64,000 bases of DNA. Origin: Atrichornis clamosus. Taxonomy: Eukaryota > Chordata > Aves > Passeriformes > Menuridae. Position 1 is the first letter of the stretch. Each line of letters opens with the position of its first letter. The translations under genes were made by a program, and so were the position numbers. This document shows, piece by piece, positions 12,964-26,529 of the stretch. Location of the stretch: the NCBI GenBank assembly GCA_013400975.1, contig WBMZ01006375.1, positions 186,001-250,000 on the forward strand, given 5' to 3'. The notes beneath the pieces are model-generated. The model was not told the origin of the DNA and searched no databases. It saw only the letters and a program-made list of their open reading frames with translations.

Positions 12964-13159
12964 CGAGAAAGACTTTTCTTTTGAGGTGGTGACCATGTGT
13001 GTCCCACAGTTATCTCATTCTTCTGAGGTAAGCTTGGCTTTCCAGTGCCATTATTAGTTAATTGTTTTGAAAGTGAAACATCTTTGGACACAGGCTTATT
13101 GCTGGGTGTTAAACCCTGTAGTTATTCAAGGGGTTGACTCCTCTGTAATTGTGCTTCTC

Positions 13160-13420
13160 TTTTTCTTAATTAAATCATTAATACCAGTTTACATGATGCG
13201 TATTTACAAGCTGTAGTAAGAACAGCTTTCTTCATGACTCTTTCTAATGCATTGAATTTGCATGATTGGCAGTGACTTTATATTTGCAATCTATACATCA
13301 AATAAATAAGCATGATGATTTTGCAGTATTTTTCATTACTGACTCACTAAATTAGGCTTTCTTAATAACTTCCTTAGACTTTCAGAATAAATGGATAGTA
13401 TGGGTTATCAGAGCTAAGGA
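13160..13420. other. Possible conserved non-coding (enhancer-like) stretch
   Basis: This unique AT-rich sequence has 'cttaattaaatcattaata' at its left end and a perfect POU octamer (atttgcat, 13256-13263) next to an inverted CCAAT box ('attgg'). An 'aaataaataag' motif lies near 13302. Clustered homeobox and octamer cores in unique sequence are typical of developmental enhancers, but such cores are also expected in AT-rich DNA. Conservation is untested. Confidence 0.22.
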
Positions 13421-13745
13421 AGTTAATATTTCACCGTTCTTACACTGGCTTGCTTTAACGTCCTAAAGAGCTTGGCTTGGCTGTTAAAGAGTCTTTCTAT
13501 AAAATGGGACTGTGGTGCATAGATCAGATTTCCCCCAAAACTTCAGAAAGGCTTGGGTGTGGGATTTTAGATTTATGTGTATTCATAAAGCATAGTTTCA
13601 CTTGAAAAGAGGAGAAGTATGTGGGTTAAAGAAAGAAGTGGGGATACCTTGGGTATTGAAGGGCATACAACAAGGAACTATAGTATAAATGACTCCATTT
13701 AGGAACAGTAATTTCTGAGAAAAGGAGAGATTTTTTTTTTTACAG

Positions 13746-13928
13746 GTCAGAAAAGCTTTTGGGGACCCTCTCATGCTCAATAGTTATGTTCCATGTGGGT
13801 CAGATACGAATGTTTATTCTCTGGGAAAAAAATGGCATACTAAAATGGGGAAAGAAGGAAAAAGAATATGCAACAAAAATGCCATTTCAGTTCATCATTT
13901 TTCCCCCTTTCTTTCCAAGATGGGCTGA
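13746..13928 (+). other. Candidate 3'-terminal exon
   Basis: A strong acceptor (a T tract followed by 'tacag', ending at 13745) opens a 60-codon frame that ends at TGA 13926-13928. The peptide begins VRKAFGDPLMLNSYVPC and becomes lysine-rich. There is no convincing donor inside it, so it would have to be a last exon. The first AATAAA I notice is near 14391. No family is recognised, and a chance frame is the likelier reading. Confidence 0.1.
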
Positions 13929-16900
13929 GGCTTTGCAGCTGCCACTTAGAAACAATAACACCTGAAAAAATAAGGTTCATTCTAAATGTGTTTGTGTTGG
14001 TGTTAGGGAGCTGACTTTTTATCCCAGTGCCTGTAGTAAGGCACACTTTTACCCAGTCAAACCATGAAAACAAAATTGATGCTGTGTCAGCATCTTGGCT
14101 GCAAATAACACTCAAAACAGATTATAGGATGTGCTAGGAATACAAAATAAGGTTAGAAATAATGCTTCAGCTGTGAGTTCTTCAGGCTGTGGAAATAATA
14201 GAGCATAATTTAGTAGAAGAGGAACTAGGGAGTCAGCATGCAGAGGAAAAAAATGAAAGGAGCAAGAAAAATGAAGAGAAATGGAAATAGATGTAGGGGA
14301 AGTTTGGCAAGTCCTATCAGTGGAAAATTCTTATGCTGACTGTGTGGATGGACCTGAAAGGATTTAAAGAAGAGCTAGAAGTCATTCTCAAATAAAGAGA
14401 GCAGTGACATCTTTGTGAACACTGCTGTACAAGTCCTGAAGAAGATACAAAGATATATAGAATCTGAGTATATTTGTTAGCAACTGAGAAATGAGCCCAG
14501 GCCAGTGCACGCCGGTGCTACAAACTGTTCACAAATTGTCCCTCCCTTTTTATGTGGGTGGAGAGAAGGGAGGCCAGCAGTCCCTCATGAAACCATGTGG
14601 TTTTTTTCAGCAAAGGTTGGTTGTCAGTCTTGAGTTATTACCCAGAAAAACAGTAATGCTGAAAATCAACTAAAATGAACTTTGGATGCATATGTAAATT
14701 ACATGGTGCTTGGGTTTTTGGTTTATTTGATCTATTAAATATACTTCTTCGATGTGACCCTCCTCAGTGCTCTGAGAGGCTCTGTGGCGAACCAGCACAG
14801 TGAGAATATATTGTGTAAGTGCTGGCTTTCCAGACCTCATTTCTACATGTTAGATGAGATTTCAACCCATTGTTTCAGACATTCTTTTTACTTCATAAAG
14901 GTGCTGTAAAAGTGTGCAGCACACCACAGGAACTGGGAACTACTCAGCCTTCACAGTGAAGCAAAGTTCAGGGTTTCTGTGGCTGTTCTCCATGCACTCT
15001 TCTCCTCAGTGCGCCCATGTCTTCTCCCAGGAATTGAAAACAGCTGTCTCTGTGTGGTGGATGAACACGTATTTACCTTTGTGCCATTTGCTGAAATGCC
15101 ATAAGGAAGAATGAAGCTGAAAACACAAAGTGGAACAGAGTAATGAAAACTCAAACCACTGCTTTGAAAAAATTTACTGAAAGTCTGGGTGCTTAGTGTC
15201 TTTCTTCACTGTCACATCTGAGCTTCCCTACTCTGTATTTCACCACAAACAAAGCAACTATTCCAGCATCTTTTCTCTGTTTTTAGCAGTGTGGGGATAT
15301 GATTTTTAACAATAGATTATTACTTCTTACTAAAGCAAACATAAGTTGAACTACATTTTCAAGAAGCTTTAAAGGTGGGGCATGGTACCAAAGCCCTGCC
15401 CTTTCTTCATGACAGGTTTACTATCTGAGGGACACTTAGAACTTCCAGTTTTGCCAATAGTGAAAGAGAGGAGACAAATTGAAAGTGATCTGCAACCTCA
15501 GCCTTCAAACAATGAAATCTCTCAGCAACCATTATGTTAAGCTTGGAATACCTAGAATTAGTGAGAAGCCTGGTGGGAGCACTGACATTTGAGTAGGGTT
15601 CAGTCGGTGAGGAGATGAGTCTTGCAATATTTTAAACAATGTGTTAAAATAGTCAAGTCTAGATATCACAAAGGCAGGGATTAATGTGCACACATCCACA
15701 CAGGAATCTTTGATGCCTTCAAATGCTCCTCATCATCTGAAAACCAGTCAGCAGCATCGCCTACATATTTCACAGCAGTCTTCCCACCTGGGCATTTCAG
15801 CCTAACAGTGGGAAGCCTTTTGAAATGACAGTGAGACATCTCGGTGTAGCTGGCATTCCGAGTTCTAATAGCTGTGGTTTGGGGTTTGTTTATGTCTATG
15901 TACATACATCTACAGGCACTGAGCTGGGCAAGCCAGAGCTGCATAAGTCAGGATCAAATTTTGAACTTTAACGTCACAGGTAAATGACATGGTCACAACC
16001 TCTGTAGTTGCTTGTATGGTAGTAATGCTCTGTAGCAGTAACTGCATAACAGAAAGAGGAATTGGTACTTCCCTAGGCAGTAACAAGCACAAACCTACAA
16101 CAGTGTTTTTAAATGCAAAAAAAATCCTGGTTGTGTAACTGCTCTCTAACTTTTTATCTCCTTTTCGGAGGAAGTTTGATTAATTTTCTGGATGCAGATA
16201 ATTTTGGGGTAGAAAAAATATTTTAACTCAGATTCCCTACCCAGCATCTATCACTAGCCTGAGGAATAGTGATCTAATTCTGTTCGATTTTTATCTTCAG
16301 TGTTTAGTACAGAGTAAGAAGTAGAGAGTGTATGAGCCTCTAAGATAAACACTAACCAAAATATATCTGCAAAATGGTTGGGCTTACAAACTTAGTTTTG
16401 CAGTTGTTCAAGCAGGGTGTAAAGTGAAAGATGAAGTACAATCAATTTTATCCTCATTCTGTTCTTGTTTATTAAAGAAACATTCACCCCTTTTGCTGCA
16501 GCAGTGGCACAGAAAGTTTAAAGTATTCCTGCTCAACTTAATTACTGTTCTTTTGTACTCTTTCCTGAGCATTAAATTTATTCAAATGTGAAGGAATAAG
16601 AAAATAACCATGAAAATCAGTAAAGTTTTCCATACGTGTAAAACACACGGGTTGGTCCTGGATATTGCTCCAAATCCATCTATGTAATGATTAACTGACA
16701 CTTCCCTTACTCTCTTTAATTGACATATAGATGGAAAATCTTTAAATGCATATGGCAAGAGAGATGTTTCTCACCCTTTCTTGATGGCTTTGATTCCGTG
16801 GTGCAGGAGACCTTGTGGGATCTTTGTGTGTAACCTCCTGAGACCATGGGTACAATACAAGTTGTCATCTTGGGTTTCTGGTAGTTCACCGTAGAACTAC

Positions 16901-17754
16901 TACTCCATTAGTAAAATGCAAAGTTGTAAGCATATGATGCAAATTGTTAAAGTCTAAGAATGCAAAATGTAAGATACCCAGTTTTAAAGAGCATCAAAAC
17001 AGAAAAATAGGAGATGTGTTAAAAATAGGAAAAGGAGAAAGTGCAAACAGTGATCCTCACAAATCCAACGTGAATGGCAGTCAAGAGGTGCTTCATTTGA
17101 GGGAGCCTGATGCAGTGCAAGTAAATGAATTAATCAAGGGGAAGTCTTTTAAAAATATGTTTCAGATGATAGCTTTAAGTGAGTTTGATCTCTTTTAGAT
17201 GACAAAGTCTGGTCTCTAATTAGGTTTCTATTCTTACAGTGATGGATATGAAGTACTTTCTGAATCTGTTTGACCTTCTCAGCCTGGGGAGCAAAATTAT
17301 TTCCATAGTCCTTAATTTCACAGGAGTTTTGCATTTGTTGCCACAGAGAACTCTCACAAACAGGGAAGAAAGTTTAAATGGTTGAGAGACCTGCTTAACT
17401 CTGTGCACTAGGCACAGGCTTTATTACTGCTTGTTTGCCTGTGGAGCTCTTCTCCACCCTGTACATCTGCTTCAGTATTCATGTTATCTCTTCGACTTGG
17501 GCTTGGTGGTTACTCACAGGGAGCCTCTGCACTTGCATCTATCTTCTGCATTTCTTAATTTCTTTTGGAAATACTCTATTCTCTCACCTTATTAATGTTA
17601 AAACAAAAAAAGAAGGGGAATTTATTGCTAAAGGCAGCAGAACAGCGAACTTCTTGGTGGAGTACTGTGTCTTCCCCTGTGAGGGAAAGCTAAATTAGTT
17701 CTGAGGTGCTTTCACTCAGTGGAAGCGTAATGAGAGACACCAGCCACCTCTCTG
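13929..17754. other. Non-coding, AT-rich sequence
   Basis: Unique sequence without recognisable genes, RNA genes or transposons. A pyrimidine-rich acceptor-like site near 16292 has only a weak donor 13 nt further on. An octamer core (atgcaaat) lies at 16937-16944. Confidence 0.55.
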
Positions 17755-17965
17755 TTAATAACGTGCCAGCCACACTGGGAGCGGCGCTCGGGGCCTGCTG
17801 GGAGCGCTCCACCACCAGCACAGCCAGGTAGGAAGCAAAAAATAGGCTTAAGAGAAAGGAAACACAGGTGGAGATCAGGGCTCTGATGTGCCAGGGTGTA
17901 AAGCCATTGCTGTGTGATGGGCGGGAGTGACTCAGCCTCGCTGGAAGGGCCGAGTTGGTGCTAAC
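17755..17965. other. GC-rich pocket with CpG cluster
   Basis: A short G/C-rich stretch has four CpG within about 30 bases ('gagcggcgctcgggg' and 'gagcgctcc'). It is followed by G-rich sequence and, about 40 bases further on, a CTG run. A 104-codon minus-strand frame crosses it, but I recognise no domain in it. Confidence 0.4.
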
Positions 17966-18003
17966 TTCAGGATCGCTGCTGCTGTAACATAACAACCACA
18001 GCA

Positions 18004-18017
18004 CTGCTGCTGCTGCT
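18004..18017. repeat. Short (CTG)n run
   Basis: Four CTG units plus a partial one lie next to the GC-rich pocket. The run is too short to be unusual. Confidence 0.8.
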
Positions 18018-19350
18018 CAAGAGCAACTGGCAGCAGCTGGGGACATGGAGTCATTTTTCTAAATTCTGTTTGTTTTCCTTTCCTGTCCACTCTTGATTAA
18101 GTGTTTCATTTCCTTAATAAAACCGGGATGGTTCTGAGTTCTGCAGCCCAGTTGCAGAGGTTGATGTGTGATGCTGCTGTATTTGTCAAACACGAGGTGC
18201 TGGAAGAACCTGAGCGTGATCTCTGTTTTTATGCGATTCTCATAATATTCCTGCTTCCTTACTATTCTGGATTCCATCTCACATTGAACTCGTAAGGGTT
18301 AAGTTTTTCATATAGGTCAGGTAAGAACACAGATGGTTGGTTCCTGCACTTTCTTCTTTCCATCTCTTCAAACCAGACAAGCAACAGAATGAAAATCTCA
18401 CAGCCACAACTTCAATGTGAATATTTAGGCTTGTATGTTAAACTCCAGGCACCTGTGGACATGACTGAGGTAACCCTGAAGTTCTGTTGAACTACAGGGA
18501 AAAAAACAGAGGAGAACAATGTGCTCCTGAGGGTTTGGGAGCAGGAATAAATTTTTATTCTGGTGGTCCTCTTGAAACATGTACTGTCTACATTAGTTGA
18601 CAGGAAGTCTCATGGCTACCTTAAAAAATATCTCACTCCTTTGCACAGAAATCTAGCTCTAGTTTTCTGTCTGATTTTTCTAGTTTTCTAGTTTCTGGGT
18701 TTATCTGTTTCCATAGGGAAAAGTACTGCATTAGATCCTTAAAGAAAAGAGTAAGCTGTGTCAGTTTACAGATGCAGACTATGCCATAGAAGATTACCTT
18801 TCACTTTTGTGTCTCCATGCCTCCACAGATATTTCTGAATCTGTGTCATCAATCTTCAAACTCTGTGATTGGTACTAAGATTTTTGGATTTCTAGGTTAG
18901 TTGTCCAGTGTTACATGCATACGTTGGAAAAAATGGGTAAATCCAGGAGATAACTGTTTTTTATATTCCATGGTCCAGAAACTCATATAAAACTCTGCTT
19001 GTGCTCAAAATGACAGGCATCAAAATGGCTGCTGTCACCTCTGTGAACGTGGATTATTTGTTACAGATGTAATTTTTTAGGACATTCTTTGACTATCTGA
19101 AGATTTGAACACTTAAAACACAACGAGCAGAGAGCACAACTTAATAAAATGTCTGCACATACAGACAAAGGGGCACGGCACTGCCCTTCAAGGATCAGGC
19201 AGTGACAATTCTCATCGGCAAAACAGCATCTTGAATGTAATTTGCTGAACTCATTAGGCAGTGTCTAGCAGAGAGGCAAGAGAGAGCCGTGGTTTCTAAC
19301 ACTATTATGTTTTCTTTTTTGGAGACTTAATCTTGGGTCAGCTTCCACAG

Positions 19351-19374
19351 AAATTGCAGAGACTAAGGAATGAA
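19351..19374 (+). other. Candidate 24-nt microexon
   Basis: This 24-nt segment follows 'gcttccacag' (AG at 19349-19350) and is followed directly by the consensus donor 'gtaagt' (19375-19380). A 'cttaat' branch-like site lies about 21 nt upstream of the AG. In phase 0 it reads KLQRLRNE, a charged, coiled-coil-like peptide. The polypyrimidine tract is broken by purines, so the acceptor is weaker than at the 54.5-kb candidate. Function and host gene are unknown. Confidence 0.15.
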
Positions 19375-22300
19375 GTAAGTTTATTATTATAAACAGCAGA
19401 AGCATCAGATAAAATGACATTCATTAGATTCATTTGGCTCCTGCTGTCTGAGGAAATAAGTACATGGTTCCTTGCCCTGGCAAGTACACGCACACATTAA
19501 AGGAGCCCTGTTGCCTGTCTGCTCAGGCAAACCCCCATGGAAGTCAGTAGGGATTTGTCTGGGCTGTCTTCAGTGTGTGAGAGCACATCCCACAAATGGA
19601 CAAGATGCTGATCAGCTGGTTCATAATGTAATTCTGCATTGTTTCTAGTAAAAATATTCCTAAAATCATAAAATAATATTTCTTTTTCTGGATGTTTTTT
19701 ATTGTGCAAAATCCTTAGCCAAGGAGACGAGAAGTTTGAGTGATATGAAGACTCAGGCATGTAAATAGTTGATTTATGAAATCTCTGCCTGTTTCAGTCA
19801 GGTGTCCAAATCATGCCGATCTCAGGTTATTTTTGGTACACTCTGTGATACTTGATGAAATATTTTCAAATGGTGGAAGTACCTGTATGTATTTTATTAT
19901 TTCTGCTTCTTTATGATTAGCTTCTGATGGCTTAAGAACACATTAGAGACATAAATTGCGTATTACAGCACAGTGCCCTCAGCTGTCACCTCAAAGTACT
20001 ATCATCCATCTTAAACACACACGAGTCTGAGGCTGGAGTTTCTCCTAGGCAGAAATTCAAAATGAGTAGAGCTACAACTCAGCATTGTCTTCTGCTTATA
20101 ATTCAGAAAGGGTAAACACACGGTGTTGCAGTGGTTACTCCTAAGGAGTTGCTCGCTGGATGCAGTGAGTGCCTGGGAAGGGTCCGTGTCTTAATGCAAG
20201 CCTAAGGAAAACATTGCTCAGAGCACCTGGATGAAATCTCTGGCATTTTGTTTAATCTCAACCATCCGTAAGACCCTCCAGACATTTTTGCAATAGAATC
20301 TATTCCTGCCCCCTTCCTCCACCTCACCTCTCCAACATGAAAAAAAGAAAGGGGGAGGCGGGATCTCTGCTTCCCTTTGTGGCATGAAACAATGGGAAGG
20401 TTTAAAGGGTGTGACAGAAGTGGTGGTGTTCTGGATTGGTAGATCTTTGTCTACATTAAAATTGCCCTCGCAGCTACTAGAACTCTTCAGTCCATGATAA
20501 AGAATAGAGGTTGCCATCCAAAACGTCCTTTTTGCCTGATGTCTGACTTTTATCTTCAGCAGTTGTTTGTCATAGATTTCATGGCTTTTGTCACAGATCA
20601 GACTGTATATTCTGGCTTTACAGACAAAGAAACGAGATATGAAGGTTTCTTGTGGCTTGATTGGATTAGTAGCCAACACTGTGAACCTCCAGTTTTAAAT
20701 GCATGAATATTTGGTCCAGGAAAGTTTTTTGATTCAGAGCTCTGGCAGATTAGCTGCAGCAGTTTAACCAGAATTACTGAAGATAGTACCACTGCCCACT
20801 ATCTTCCCTCCACAGAAAAGTCACAAACCAGAGCTGATGTTGTCTGATCCAGTGCTGCTCTTTTCGGCCTTCCAGGGAAGTTGGAGTTTAGTTTTCCATT
20901 TATTTGATTTAGTATTTGAAAGTGGTTTTTAAGTGTAGTCTGTGAGCTTGAATGATACTTAATGTTGCTGAGAGTGTTCATGGGAAATCCATGGGTGTAG
21001 CAACTGCTGCAGATTTGGGGGGGAAGAGGAACTGCCTTGAATTGTTCAGTTAATTGTTGGCATCAGGCTTGACATTAGAGCAGGCCTGGAGCAAGGGCTC
21101 CTGTAAGTAGCACTGGTGGTAGTAGTGTGAGGATCAAAAACTGCAGTGGAAGGTTTCCTCAGTGTTGAAAAAGTACAAGGTTTCATCAGCGTGTGGGAGG
21201 AATCTGGTGCACTGTTGAAGGTAAGGCTGGAAGAATTCATAAATTCTGCAGATGAAATTGTTTGGTATCAATAAACTTAATACTTTTGTAAGGGATTCTT
21301 CTGCCTGTCTAGTTGGTTTGGTTATAGGGTGGCCAAGCAGAGACAGGGAGTAAATTTCTGGAATTTTAAATGTCTGTCTTTCTGAATTGGCACTGGTTTG
21401 CTGTCCTACAGTACAAGCATGAAAAAAATAATGTGTTCTGTTAGGAAAACATTGGTGACAGCTCAGTCTGGGAAGCATCCTGGCTGTGTTTCAGATGTGA
21501 GTACTTCATTGACAGCATCAGAAACTTCATTGACTTAGACAATTTATGAACACTACAATTCCTTCTCCACTCTGCCCCCATGAAAGTCCATTTTATATGG
21601 AAAAATTACATAAGGGAAGTATCCTTAGGGCAATGTTAAAGATTGAAAAATACCACAAAGCCAGAATGGAGGAAACCTAAGGTATAAATCCTGTTGGAGT
21701 TTTCTTTTCTTGTCCACATTATGCTTTGTATCTTAGGCACAGAGAGCAGCATAGAATAGTATGTGTGGTGTTGAGGGTGTCAACATAAGGATATGTAAAG
21801 TTTTTAATATTTAATGTTTTCTTCTTAGTATATGCAATATAAATATCTGCGAGCAGACTGAACATTTAATAAAGGTGACCACAGGTTGTACTGCTGTAAT
21901 CCAGTAACACGATGAGCAAGTTTCATGATTATATGGTCAAAGGAACAAAGTTGTGTGTTTCTTATTACGTGTAAATTAGATTAATACAAGTCTTCTTAGT
22001 TATGTAGAAATTACAGACATGGGGAAAGGAAAGCACAACAAATTACAGCATGTCTGTGTATTCATACTTGCATTTCATCAAAGCATTACAATGTTGATAG
22101 AGAACAACAAACAGGAAGGAACAGGAAAAGTGGGTTTAGGTTATGCTTCCAGCATGACTACCTTATGCTGTGCTTACTTCAGGGGAGAACTGCAGAGTAC
22201 TTGCCTTTATGGGATCTTCATCATTTTTCACCATGATCACTGATGAAATTTTTATATGGAGAGTTGCTGTCATTTCATATGCTCTAGAAACAAGAAAAAG

Positions 22301-24075
22301 CCTGTCTTTTTACCTTGGTGAAGAAAGAGACTAAATGCATCAACATATTGTGACACTGAACACTTGATCAAATACAGTAAGTAGGTGCCACAGCAGAAAA
22401 CTTCCAGTCATGCATAACTATTTTGAGAGCTGAATGGATGTGTGACAGTGCCCTTATTGGAGGATGCTGAATTCAGTAACATTGGAAATCTAATACAAAG
22501 CATAAATATGCAATGGAATTGTTAATGGAACACAAGGAAGAAATTAAATAACTAATGTAATGATAAAATTTGAATGTTTGAGAGCCTAGATACCTTTTTA
22601 AATGCTGCTTTTTTCCAAGTGCAGGAGTGCCATTGTTTTGGTACAGCCTGCAACAGTGGCATGCAAATGCACACCACTCCTAGTGATTGTGCTTAGCTCA
22701 GCTTGTGAAGCTGGCAAAACACAAAGTACACTGCTGTGGCACGTCAGGTGTAAAAATGAAGCTGTTGTTAAACCAGAAATTATGTTAATTTAACTCCAGT
22801 AAAAGATTTGGGATGGAAAGTAGGTGTCTGTATTGGAAGGATGAAAAGACACACAGCAAAAGGAGTCATTTGGCTATTCCTGAGAAGCTGGACCTGGGCC
22901 CAACTTTTATTTATCCAGCCAGCTTTAAGGAGTAGCTGTTGAAGAAACATCTTGCAAAGGAAGGGTAAATATTTTGTAGGTGCCTTGTACAGAAAGGGTT
23001 AGCAGTGATCACAAACCAGCTGTTCCAGCTGTGTGGTGTGGTGAACCTGGTTAATGGGTGTTTTCCTGCACCAAGCTAACTATTAAAAATCAATACAAAT
23101 CTGTTAGTTACAGACACAGTCTTTATACACCTCTCAAGAGACTGTTTTGAGTGCTAAAAATTTCTATGGACGTGAGCCTATAACAGGATTCCCATCCCAG
23201 CAGCAGTGAATTGTTTGTGCAGAAAGTGAGAGGAACCACGCAGAGTTACTGGATTCCAGAGGCCTGAGGTGGGCGCTGTCAGGCCTCTTGCGCTGCCCAC
23301 GGGTGGGTTATTGAATGCCCCACCTTGGTTTATTACTACTTGTGCTACTGTTCACATTAAGGTATCCTCTAACAGAAAGTAAGACTCCAAATAAATCTGA
23401 GCTCCACAATTTGGGATAAGTATTCCCAAAATGCCTGTTTCTACTGGAAGATGGTGTGCAATGTGGCCTTACCTGCCATCCTCTGTCAGCTTTCAGATGG
23501 GGATAGGTGATTAGGAAGCTGATTCACCTTGATGGCTCTTTTTACAGAACATGCTGTAAGCCTCTTGCTTTGTTTGCAATCTTTCTCACTCTCGTTTACA
23601 AGGTCAGGACTGATGTTTTGGTTGTTTTCCCAGCAGTGTTCTACTGACCCATTTTGCCTTAATCCCCTGATGTCACTGAAATAAACTGAGGAGGGGGAGA
23701 TTTCAGAACTCGAAACAATTTCCTCTGCTGTTGTGCTCAGCTGCAAATTAATTTGATACTATTATGTAAGCGTAATCATCTACTCTAATCACATCACAAG
23801 ATTGGGAACAGACAGAAATAACAGAAGGGAACATTCTGGATAGTGAAAGGGAGTCAGTGGAATAGGCTGTTGGTAGGACTTGAGCTGAACACTTCTGAGA
23901 CTCAGTGTTACCAACACTGGCTTGTAGCAGTTGCCTCTTCTCACACTGATGAAGACATTGTACCTTTGTGAGAGTTTGAGCCTTTTGCACACTACGGTCC
24001 ACTAATACTATCCATCAGGTTTTTGTTTTAAGCAGAGAGCTGCAAAGTGCTGGATTTTCTAGTGGAAGTTGGTAG

Positions 24076-24087
24076 AAAAAAAAAAAA
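24076..24087. repeat. Poly-A tract (12)
   Basis: Twelve adenines in unique sequence. No recognisable retroposon body precedes it. Confidence 0.8.
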
Positions 24088-26470
24088 GGCTGCATTCTTT
24101 GATCTTGTTCTTCGTATGTTTGCATTTCTGTGAGTTGAGTGTGAGATCTCGTGCTAACATTCTGTATCCCCTCTGCTTGTCCTTCTCACAGTAAACAGAT
24201 TCGTAACTGTGAGCAAGTAGGCATGTGGGCCTATAGTCCTCTCTCTAAAATGTCTCTTTGATTAATGTCACTAGCAGGAGCTTCCTGGCAGATGTTTCAT
24301 TAAATCTTCTCTGAGTGCAGTTAGCTTCTTGAAATGTAACCTCCACATCTTTCATTCAAGCGAAGATCAGAGAAAAGATAGCATTTTTCCTTGCAGATGA
24401 GTTTGATATTTATAGGTTTTTCTCCTGCTGGTGATACTCAGCTGTGTGCAAACTTTCCCTTTTGCAGCCTGTAGCAAACCATGCGGTGTGAGCTGTTTGG
24501 GCGACATTTGGGATACTTCTGTGGGGAGCTTTGTGTGTACAAAGTGTGCAGGCTTGGAACCCCTCTTTGATTGTTGTCTCTTTTTGGTTTAGATGTAACA
24601 AAAGTTCATGTTGTGTAAATGCAGTGCAATCTGCATTCCAGCCTGGCCTCTGAGTGAGTGAACACAGATGTTCTCTGCAGCATGCTTTGACCTCCTTAGC
24701 ATAATTTCCTCTGGAAAAGTAAATGGAAGAGAGGGGATTATGAAACAAAACAGTATGTTTGAAGGCCTAATGGAACCAAGCCTGAGCTGTGAGGCCTTTG
24801 CTGTTGTTCCTGATATTGATTAGTGCTGTAACATCACATAAACAATGCCACTGACTTACTTGGTTTTTAGATGCTCATATACAAGCACACCCATCACACT
24901 CAGCCCGTTTAAAATTAAGACCCTGGAAACTCATGGAGGAGTTTTTCAGATGTTGAAAAGCAGAATCTGACTCTGGCACTGAATTCCAAACCTTTCTACT
25001 TCTGACCTCTTTGTTAAAGCTGACTGAATATTTATCTTGCCAGGTCATTGTGGCAGAACCTAAACAATGCTTTGGAGTTACTTGACCTTATATTCCACTT
25101 TTTGCTTCATTTGGGTTTTTTTTTTTTTCAATTCGAAGTGGGAGCATGGCAGATAGTGCACAGAAAAATAGAAAGCACAGGTGCTTAGAGTTACATGAGT
25201 TTTTATTGGTATTTTAAGAGCTAAGCTGTTTATTAGAGTAGAAGAGTTGTCTGTTGCATTAAGCAGTGTAATGTGTCATAGGTGCGTAGGTAAGGAGTTA
25301 TAAATTTTTTGTCTAGGATGCTGCCCAATTTAATGCCCAAAAAATTGTTACTCCCTAATGGTGGCCTAGTTTCTCTCAGAAATTAATTGGTGATGAAAAA
25401 ACAATATCTGTTAGAAGATTTAACCATGAGCTGACCTTGCAAACACCTGCTATTAAATGTGGAAGAAAAAAACTTTCTGGAAGAGGCAGAGCATGGCAAG
25501 GAGAACAAGACAGGTGACCTTATTGCCAGAGGTACACAAATGACTCAGACTTTCTTTGCATGTGCAAGAAGTTGAAATGTTGAAAACACATGAGCTGGAT
25601 GGACAAAGGAAGCACTTCCTTGTGACTCAGTGTCTTGTCAAGTCCAAATAGGATTAGCAAACATGGGCTACCTTGTGGGTAGCCTTCAGAGCAGGAGCAG
25701 GGGAGACTGAAGGGACGCAGTGGAACTAACTTGAAAATAGAGTTGTTATGGAAAATAGATGTGTCTGTTCAAAGAATATCAATTTCTGTGCAACAAGATT
25801 CTTCATTTAGCAGGTTTCCGCTATACAGTAAAGGACATTACCATTTCAAAGGCCCCAATAAGCTTCTGGCTACCAGAACCAGCAGCATTATTTCATTACA
25901 GGCTCTTTGCTGAAATTGAGTCTTCCTGCCATGGTTTGGACTTTTACTCTGCATAAGTATGAAAGGCTTTATTTCTGGCAAGCAGTCTAACAAAGCAATT
26001 ACTGTTATTTACCTCTGTTCACTCAGAGAGAACCGTTTCACAGAGGCTGTGCTGCATTTGACGAAACCTATCAGCATTGTTACTCCTGCCTTTAATGATT
26101 TCCCAGGCTCCAGCTCACATCAAGAAATATGAATGGCTTTTCCAAACAAACCTGTAAGCCTTGACAGAGAGTCTTGTATTCTAAATGGACAGTCCAAGTT
26201 CTTGCACAAGATCAGTTTTTACTTCACATGCCCCTGGAGCTGTTTTATTTTATTAGTCTACTTTTTGTGTAGGATTATTTTACTTTTGAATTTCTAGTTT
26301 GTGTGTTGTGATTTCCAGCTCCACTGAGCAGTTAAGTGTTTAGTATTATTCAGAGGGTTTAGTGACCCTTACTTTAGAGTCTGATGGTAATTTATTAAAT
26401 GACCCTACAGAATGGAGTGCCTCAGTTCCCCTGTCTAAAAAATGTCTGTGGGGACAGTAATCAATTCTCG

Positions 26471-26529
26471 GTTTTTTCTTTGTTTTTTCTCTTTTTTTCT
26501 CTTTTTCTGCATTTTTTTTTCCTTTTTCC
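26471..26529. repeat. T/C-rich low-complexity tract
   Basis: About 60 bases of T runs broken by single C or CT, ending in a poly-T run. The lysine-rich minus-strand frame across it is an artefact of composition. Confidence 0.85.

Larger units (their letters stand above)
18018..26470. other. Non-coding sequence
   Basis: No gene recognised apart from the 24-nt candidate at 19351-19374. The 153-codon minus-strand frame at 20218-20679 and the 86-codon minus-strand frame at 23486-23746 carry no known motif. The latter is serine/asparagine-rich and lies next to a good minus-strand donor ('gtaagg', near 23471), but a stop separates the two. A perfect octamer lies at 22661-22668. Confidence 0.5.

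Noticed and set aside
20218..20679. 153-codon minus-strand open frame
   Set aside because: No known motif. It has a proline/phenylalanine run from a low-complexity purine stretch, with no splice or promoter context.
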